64,000 bases of DNA, from contig OY829546.1 in the NCBI GenBank assembly GCA_963691705.1, forward strand, positions 2,862,001 through 2,926,000, given 5' to 3'. A model generated the notes under the pieces. It had not been told where the DNA came from and searched no databases. It saw only the letters and a program-made list of their open reading frames with translations. The DNA comes from Viola odorata. Lineage: Eukaryota; Streptophyta; Magnoliopsida; Malpighiales; Violaceae. Of the stretch, positions 57,832 to 64,000 are shown piece after piece. The stretch's first letter is position 1; each line of letters starts with the position of its first letter. Position numbers and translations under genes: made by a program.

Positions 57832-60800
57832 ATGGCGGATTCAAGCGACTCTGTCTCCATTGATATGGATACTCCATGTCTCGCCGGAAAGGTACACTGC
57901 TTAACTTACCTACATTCGCATATACGCGTGCAGGTTTGTTTGTTAATGCGCGCATCATACGGTGCTGATTTTCGTAAACCTGTTTGGTTACTGAAAAAGT
58001 GCAGGAAAAGGGCGATGAAAATGAAAAGCAAAGAAAATAATGTTTGGTTTTGTTTTGTTTTTTCTTTTTGGATACGAAAATTGAAAATAGCAATTGAGAT
58101 TTCCTTCCCATTTTCGGTTTCATTATTGTTGTAATGTTTGGCAAGTAATCTCTTGTTTTGCGTTATTTGATTATATTTATGCTATTATTTCTTCTTTTAA
58201 TGCAGTGTTTATAAGTGGATATATTGGTTAAGTTAGGATTCACATTTCTGGGAAAAAGGAGCTTTTAATCATTCAAATACTATCTGCCTTTTGTCAAGAT
58301 ATACTTAATTTGGGCTTTGCCTTGTAACAAATAATGTCTTTTTGTGGAATAAGTGAAGTGAGTATTTGATGATAATTTAAGGTGTCTGGTTCTTGTTGGT
58401 GCTCATAGTTGTTGGGAGGGCATAGCTGAATTTCATTTTATCCTTTTCACCTCTGGATGTGTGGCTACAAGGTTTATTTTATTTTGTTTGATTTGATTTT
58501 CTTTTTTAGTGCTTAACTGAGTAAAATATTTCATTTGCCATCTCTATGCAGGAGTATCTAATAGAATCTTGCTTTGGCCATGTTTGTGTTTCGGTATATG
58601 GAGACCGGGACAAGCCTGCTCTTGTTACTTATCCAGATTTGGCTTTAAATCGTGAGTACACTCAGATGTTTTGCTTTTGCTCAATTGTCCCAGTCATGGT
58701 TAGCATTCAAATTTCAATGCAAAGATGGTTTTGCATTACTATCTTCTTATTAGACTTTCATAGCAGTTCATTCACATGCTAAGCACAAGTTAGATCACTA
58801 AGAAGTTCATATCTTTATTTGTTCCATTAACCAAATTATTAGTTAGAGGACACTAGAAACTTCATATGGATTGCTCTATTTCTGTAGGCCTAATGCCAAC
58901 CATACTCTAACTTAGTCTTGTCTGTATGTCTTGAGCAGATATATCTTGTTTCCAAGGATTATTCTTTTGCCCTGAAGCATGTTCCTTGCTCCTTCACAAC
59001 TTTTGCATATATCATATTAGTCCGCCTGGGCATGAGGTTTGTAGTAGCTTTGCACTTCACTTTGTTTTACCTGTTTCCATGTTTCTCAATGCATCCACTT
59101 CTTAAGTATTTGTTTTACAGAATGCTATGTTTTTTCTCTATTTCTCATTCGGAACTTTCTTCAAGAACTATTGCAGTTAGGAGCGGCTGTGATTAGCCCT
59201 GATGCTCCAGTGCTTTCTGCTGATGACTTGGCTGACCAAATTGTTGAGGTTCTCAACTATTTTGGGTAATGATATTACTGTTTGTGCTTTAATTTTATAT
59301 ACAACAGTCCATAGTCTACCTGAGACTCATGTATCCTAGAGGTGGATGAAGCCACATGAACCTACCACATACACCTTTTTAATATTTGTATCATTACTGT
59401 TGAGTTTTTTTGTGCTTCTTTTTTTGTTTTCAAATTACGGATGAAGACTTAAAGGAAGCGATATGGGATGGTCTTTTTATCTTATTTGTTTTCCCCCCTT
59501 TTGCAGACTTGATGCAGTGATGTGTATGGGGGTTACAGCTGGAGCTCACATTCTCACAATCTTTGCCGTATGATTTCTTCTCTGATGTGGCACACATGTT
59601 TTCATGCCAATATTTCAGAATTCCTTTTAGACTAGTGGGATTTACCGTTCATTTTTGTTTACTTGACCACAGATGAGATATAGGCAGCGTGTTCTTGGGT
59701 TGATCCTTATTTCCCCACTTTGCAATCCTCCCTCTTGGACAGAATGGTTGTGTAATAAGGTACCCTTCCTGGACCTTTTTTGTGGTTTCTTTGAGATCAA
59801 GTAATCAAGTAATGTTATGCTTACACATCCTTAAAATTATTTGCAGGTCATGTCTAACTTACTCTATTACTATGGCATGTGTGGAGTGGTGAAAGAGTTG
59901 TTGCTAAAACGATATTTCAGTAAGGTATTCTTGTACTTCTAGCATTTCTGATGGATATGTAGAATGCTTTTGTTGGCTGACTAACCCAATTCTTAATGAC
60001 TATGGCAGGAAGTCCGTGGCAGTGCTCAAGTACCAGAATCAGATATAGTTCACTCCTGCAGAAGAGTAAGTTCTCCTACTGTTACTTATCCACTTGTATG
60101 TCTTCGTGATCTATGCTCATAAACTTAAAGTTGCCTGTCAAAACCAATTACTTCCTCTAGTTAACAAGAAACTGTATTCCAAATCTTATGACGTGCTTCT
60201 TTTCAGTTGCTAGATGAAAGGCAGAGCTTAAATGTTTGGCGGTTTCTTCAAGCAATTAATGGGTAAATCCCTGTCTTCAGCATACTTTTTCCATTTACTT
60301 GCTTGCACTTGGCAACACATTGACAGAGGAAACAATGAGACGCTTGTGCTAATTGATGTTCTTTGATGACACACAACAGGAGACGAGACATTAGTGAAGG
60401 ATTGGGAAAACTGCAATGTCGGTCCCTAATATTTGTTGGGGAAAACTCTCCTTTCCACTCCGAGGCTCTCCACATGACTTCAAAGCTAGACAGAAGATAC
60501 AGTGCCTTGGTCGAGGTATGCAGCATAGATCTATGCCTGCTGTTTATACTTTATAATAGTAGTTTGCATGAGTATATTAAGCGTGGCAGCAAATTTTGCT
60601 TACTAAAGGGCGGTTGTATGGGAACTACAGGTTCAAGCGTGCGGGTCAATCGTGACAGAGGAGCAGCCCCACGCCATGCTAATACCAATGGAGTACTTTC
60701 TCAGGGTATATGGTATGTACAGCCCGCCAAAGTTAAATCTCAGCCCGAGAAGCACCTTAAGTCCAATCTGTATTTCGCCCGAGCTTCTATCACCAGAAAG

Positions 60801-60852
60801 CATGGGTTTGAAGTTAAAACCGATAAAAACACGAATGCCTATGGAGCTCTGA
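57832..60852 (+). CDS. NDL: N-myc downregulated-like (NDL/NDR family) protein, 347 aa
   Basis: There are eleven exons: 57832-57891, 58552-58651, 58939-59036, 59177-59265, 59507-59567, 59673-59759, 59847-59924, 60009-60065, 60207-60262, 60380-60515 and 60631-60852. All are in frame. Plant NDLs interact with the G-protein beta-gamma dimer and modulate auxin transport. Family stretches are [90 protein letters not shown] and [18 protein letters not shown]. The alpha/beta-hydrolase fold is kept, but the nucleophile elbow is GVTAGA without serine, so it should lack hydrolase activity, as usual in the family. The C-terminus ([22 protein letters not shown]) is Ser/Pro-rich and likely phosphorylated. 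NDL1, 2 or 3 cannot be assigned. Confidence 0.96.
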
Positions 60853-62582
60853 AAGGGTATGGACAGATCCGAGTTTGCGCAATGTATTTATTTTCTTTGA
60901 TTTCTTGGGGATTATAGATGTTGGGGTGGGGATTAGTAGAAGATGTAGATAGAGCAAAAGGAGAAGAAAGATACATGGGATAAAAGTATTAGAAAGACAG
61001 CAGAAGTGGCCATTCTTTCATTTGTAATCATAAAATGTTAAATCGAGGAAGTTCATGAGAGGGGTAAGGTCAGTTACTTGTAAATCCTTGGAATAATTTT
61101 TTTTTACATCGATAAGCAGCAAAATTGAAGTAATAATAAATAGCAGGATTTGGTTATTGGACTTGTCATTTCTCCTGTCAATTCAAGCTTTGCATGTCTT
61201 TGATGATAAGGTTAAGGGACTAATTTTAGAGGCAGGGCTTTTCGTGAAAGCATTTTTGTTTATTAAATTTTTGTGGTTGAGGCTTGTTGATGTGTTGTGG
61301 TGAGTGGAATGTCACTATTTTAATGGAGATAGGAGGGTGTCAACCAAAATTGGTCTAAAATGATTGGTCACCTTTTCGAATTGTGGTTTAATAGTAAAAT
61401 CTATGGTAGTGGTGATGATGATTAATGGCAGAAAGGTGTATGTCGTTGAGCTAATTCCAGATTCTCTCCACTCTTTTTTTAGCTCCAATATTATCATTAG
61501 TTTAATGCATTAAAAAAGAATTATATGAGCATGATTAAATTGGTTAGTTTTTTGTCCGGAATGGACAGATCGGAGAAACCTCTAAACGGAAGGAGATGTT
61601 TAAGTTTAATTTTTAGCAAGAAGTGAGGTGAAGTGAAGCTCTACCTATTATTTAGGATTTGTTTGGAATCGCTTTTTATTTTTCCTCACGATTAATTCAA
61701 TTGCTAAAATTACTTTTAACAAAAACTTCAAACTATATACTTATATCAAAAATAATTTTAACATTAAATTCAGTGTTGAAAAAAAAGAAAAAGCAATTCT
61801 AAACATACTCTACGTGGAATGATCAGTTAGTTTAGGTTTAGCAGCTTCTTCTTTCTATTTATTTTGTTTAGTACGTCTTTTTGCGTTAGGTATTATTCCT
61901 TTTGTAACAAACCTAATCTACCCTTAACGTCCTCCGATGCGACCGCGGTGTCAAACGCCAGTGCCCGTACCTACCCTTAGAACATTTCTTTTTTTCTGGA
62001 TTATTAGATAAATAATAATCTTGTTTGGATTTTATCCTTTTAGAATTTATGTCTTTGACCAATTTAAAATCATAGTATAAAACATACCCAATTTCGGATC
62101 TTGATTGATTGAACGTGAGGCATAATATTTTATTGAATTATTACTATTATTATCAATCACTTTTTTCTTTTCTTTTCATAATTGATTGTTAGTCAACTAT
62201 TGACTGCTCCTCGTGACATGGATATAGGCTGCCATTACGGATGCTCACCTTTACGGCCCAAAGTTCCTTAAAAGCTGTCGGCCCATTCCATCAGAGGCTA
62301 AACGTCCAAAAGAAATGCCAGGGCCCATGCTTAGATTTTTGAACTACCAAAGAGCTTTTTCATTTTCTGTTTTAATAAAAAAATGTGAGGTTCGAACTCA
62401 AAACTTTATCCACTTTATCACCATACAAACAATCGATTATTTACATCCACCTTTTCAATTCTTTAATAAACAATAAAACAGGGGAAAAAAATCATTATTC
62501 ATAAATAGTAACAATACTCAAAACCATAGAGTACATTATTATTCAACCAATGGGCTTGTTTCGACTAAAAAAATCAATGAAC
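60853..62582. other. Spacer right of the NDL gene
   Basis: The left part is the NDL 3' UTR. A cluster of GGCCCA/GGGCCC site II-like motifs lies at 62,255-62,330 without a downstream gene I can see. A possible reverse-oriented SINE fragment with a box-B-like GAGTTCGAACCTC (minus strand) lies near 62,388-62,450. Confidence 0.45.
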
Positions 62583-63118
62583 TTATAATTCGGTAAAAAT
62601 ACAGTTTCGACTTCGAGTATCGTTTTCTACGTTTCTGTCCGCGGAGTATGAAGGTGAGTTGTTAAGGTTGTAATCATTGCAGGAGAGAATTGTAAGCCTG
62701 CCACTTCCATCAACATAGCTTGAGTTTGCGTTGATCTCCGAGAAGCAATCCATCAACCCATAATTTCTCAAGATCGTCTCGATAAAGAACACGTTCGTAT
62801 TACTTGCAATCCTTTAAATCACACCTGCAATTTTCGAATTTTTTTATCAGACCAATTACTAATCATCACTGAATCTGGCTATCATTAGTCAGTCTTTTAT
62901 TAAAAAATAAAAAAATGTTACATTACTCACACAAACCAATTAGTAAAAAAAATAAAAAAGTTTAAATTTACCCAGAGCGCGTGAACTGATTTAATTGCAG
63001 AGATGATCCTAGGATTCATTGGAATCTGTCTCAAGCATTCTGAAATATCCTGAATTGTTTTGCCTCGAGAATGAAGCTCCTCCATTTGATAATAAATAGT
63101 TTAACAGTTCCATTCCAT
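62583..63118 (-). pseudogene. Truncated HAD-type phosphatase (pyrophosphatase/PHOSPHO-like) pseudogene
   Basis: On the minus strand a region from 63118 to 62972 reads MEWN, a stop, then MEELHSRGKTIQDISECLRQ and IPMNPRIISAIKSVHAL, and ends at a GT donor. After an acceptor at 62825 a second exon gives FFIETILRNYGLMDCFSEIN and a short SSYVDGSGRL stretch, then homology fades and the frame stops at 62583. These are parts of the plant HAD phosphatases related to PHOSPHO1 and inorganic pyrophosphatase/thiamine-phosphate phosphatase. The catalytic DFDxT start is missing. An in-frame TAA follows the MEWN-C stretch, and one extra A near 62,813 shifts the frame before FFIET. It is clearly non-functional. 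Confidence 0.8.
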
Positions 63119-63302
63119 ATCCGATTCTTTTAGGATTAAAAAAAAAAATACAATTAGAGATATATTTGGATTTGGTGTGGATGTAATTATAGTGACTCAA
63201 ACGTGATAATTTCCAGTTAAGGAAAGTTGCAGAGAAAGAAAATGCCAATGAACAGAAGCATTTCCTCTCCTTTTTATAAGAGAAAAAGCTTGAGATATTT
63301 TA

Positions 63303-63422
63303 TTGCGGAAATAGAAATTATAAGTTAGAAGAATTCAATGAGAAGTAAGTACTATTGCGCTGAAATAGAAATTGTAAGTTAGAAGACTTCATGCATTGCA
63401 ATGAGAAGTAAGTGCTATCGCG
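63303..63422. repeat. Two diverged tandem copies (about 56 and 64 bases)
   Basis: GAAATAGAAATTATAAGTTA at the left is repeated as GAAATAGAAATTGTAAGTTA, and each copy ends AATGAGAAGTAAGT followed by CTATYGCG. The second copy carries a small extra segment (ATGCATTGC). Non-coding. Confidence 0.7.
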
Positions 63423-63431
63423 CCACAAACT

Positions 63432-64000
63432 TGTTAGCCCAAGGGCAACTTACTCTTGTTTTGATGATTTTATACACACAAACTAATTAGTATTACTAAT
63501 GCAATTTGAAGTTAAAGTGTGTGTAGTTTGTGATCAAGCAAATAAGAAAAGAAGCAACAAATCAAGATATCACAAGCTAGAAGATCAAGTGTACATTAGA
63601 ACTCTAATCATGTAAGTATGATTCAATTTAACACTTGATTAATGTTCATTTATACCTCAAGAAGATGTGGCAAAAAGTTTTACGCAAAAACGAATTTTCA
63701 GTCGAAAGTTATTCAAGTTTTCGTAAAGAGTATGCAAAGCTGTTTTTCAAAACGCTATAGCGTTTTGGAAAACGCTATAGCGTTTTGGTGAGCAAAAATG
63801 CGAAACTTTCCAGTAGCAAAACGCTATAGCGTTTTGCCAAACGGCTAGTTTCTCAAACAGCTCTTTTGTCCACTACAAACGGATTTTTTGGCTCCATACT
63901 TTCTTGTCTGATCATCCACTGATCTTACACTATATATAACTCATCCTAGATGAGTTAGAACTTAACTAGAATACACATTAAACACAAGAAAGATTTAGAA
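63432..64000 (+). mobile_element. Possible start of a Copia/Sirevirus-like LTR (cut by the window edge)
   Basis: From TGTTAGCCC near 63,432 the sequence has the CTTGTTTTGATGATTTTATA and AAGATCAAGTGTACA phrases common in plant Copia LTRs. A block of palindromes (63,749-63,835) follows, then TATATATAA near 63,933. Sireviruses are known for palindromic repeats in their LTRs, so the composition fits. The other LTR, primer-binding site and coding region are outside the window, so the call is tentative. Confidence 0.4.
63749..63835. repeat. Three copies of a perfect 18-base palindrome
   Basis: AAAACGCTATAGCGTTTT occurs at 63749-63766, 63769-63786 and 63818-63835. The first two are spaced exactly 20 bases start to start. 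Each copy is its own reverse complement. The block lies in the LTR-like segment at the right edge. Confidence 0.9.

Noticed and set aside
62388..62450. Functional tRNA from GAGTTCGAACCTC on the minus strand
   Set aside because: Box-B-like sequence is present but no acceptor stem or proper cloverleaf can be formed; at most a SINE remnant.

Overview
This is a 64 kb stretch of nuclear DNA from a flowering plant. The protein genes are split by many short AT-rich GT-AG introns. Two products carry organelle-type N-terminal extensions as well as plant-only family features (ferrochelatase with a LHC-like tail, a plastid sigma factor, chloroplast SHMT). A U2 snRNA gene has the plant-specific USE+TATA promoter. 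A core eudicot, perhaps an asterid, fits best, but the sequence does not fix the species.

Layout, left to right. (1) 1.4-5.8 kb: a PHAX-type snRNA-export adaptor gene (+) converges on a U2 snRNA gene (-), followed by a PP2C phosphatase gene (-). (2) 5.9-11.7 kb: a gene-poor spacer with a Stowaway MITE, then a plastid sigma-70 factor gene (+, probably SIG3/sigC). (3) 11.8-16.5 kb, minus strand: a 5'-truncated EMF2-like gene reduced to the VEFS box, then a BRISC/BRCA1-A subunit (MERIT40/NBA1) gene with a one-base frameshift. (4) 16.6-18.4 kb: a 1.5 kb inverted-repeat element and an array of GACGC-type repeats. (5) 18.7-29.1 kb, plus strand: PITH-domain protein, plastid-type serine hydroxymethyltransferase and ferrochelatase. 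(6) 29.9-31.6 kb: a lone PDI C-terminal exon and a frameshifted ATP synthase subunit g gene. (7) 32.6-46.3 kb, minus strand: a two-KH-domain RNA-binding protein with a long GYQP-rich tail, complex I subunit NDUFS7/PSST, and PP2A regulatory subunit B55. (8) 49.0-52.1 kb: a plant gene I do not recognise. (9) 52-57.8 kb: AT-rich spacer with TE remnants. (10) 57.8-60.9 kb: an NDL (N-myc downregulated-like) gene. (11) 62.6-63.1 kb: a decayed HAD-type phosphatase pseudogene. (12) The right edge: what looks like the start of a Copia/Sirevirus-like LTR with repeated palindromes.

The genes are independent housekeeping units and not a pathway cluster. Several serve organelles: plastid transcription, haem synthesis, C1 metabolism and mitochondrial respiration. 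I found no convincing novel multi-gene system. The most interesting items are the broken or partial genes (EMF2-VEFS, MERIT40, ATP synthase g, PDI tail, HAD phosphatase), the PHAX/U2 pairing, the foldback element beside the MERIT40 start, and the palindrome-bearing LTR. Exon limits were derived by hand from splice-site consensus, reading-frame continuity and family conservation. The lengths quoted follow from those coordinates.
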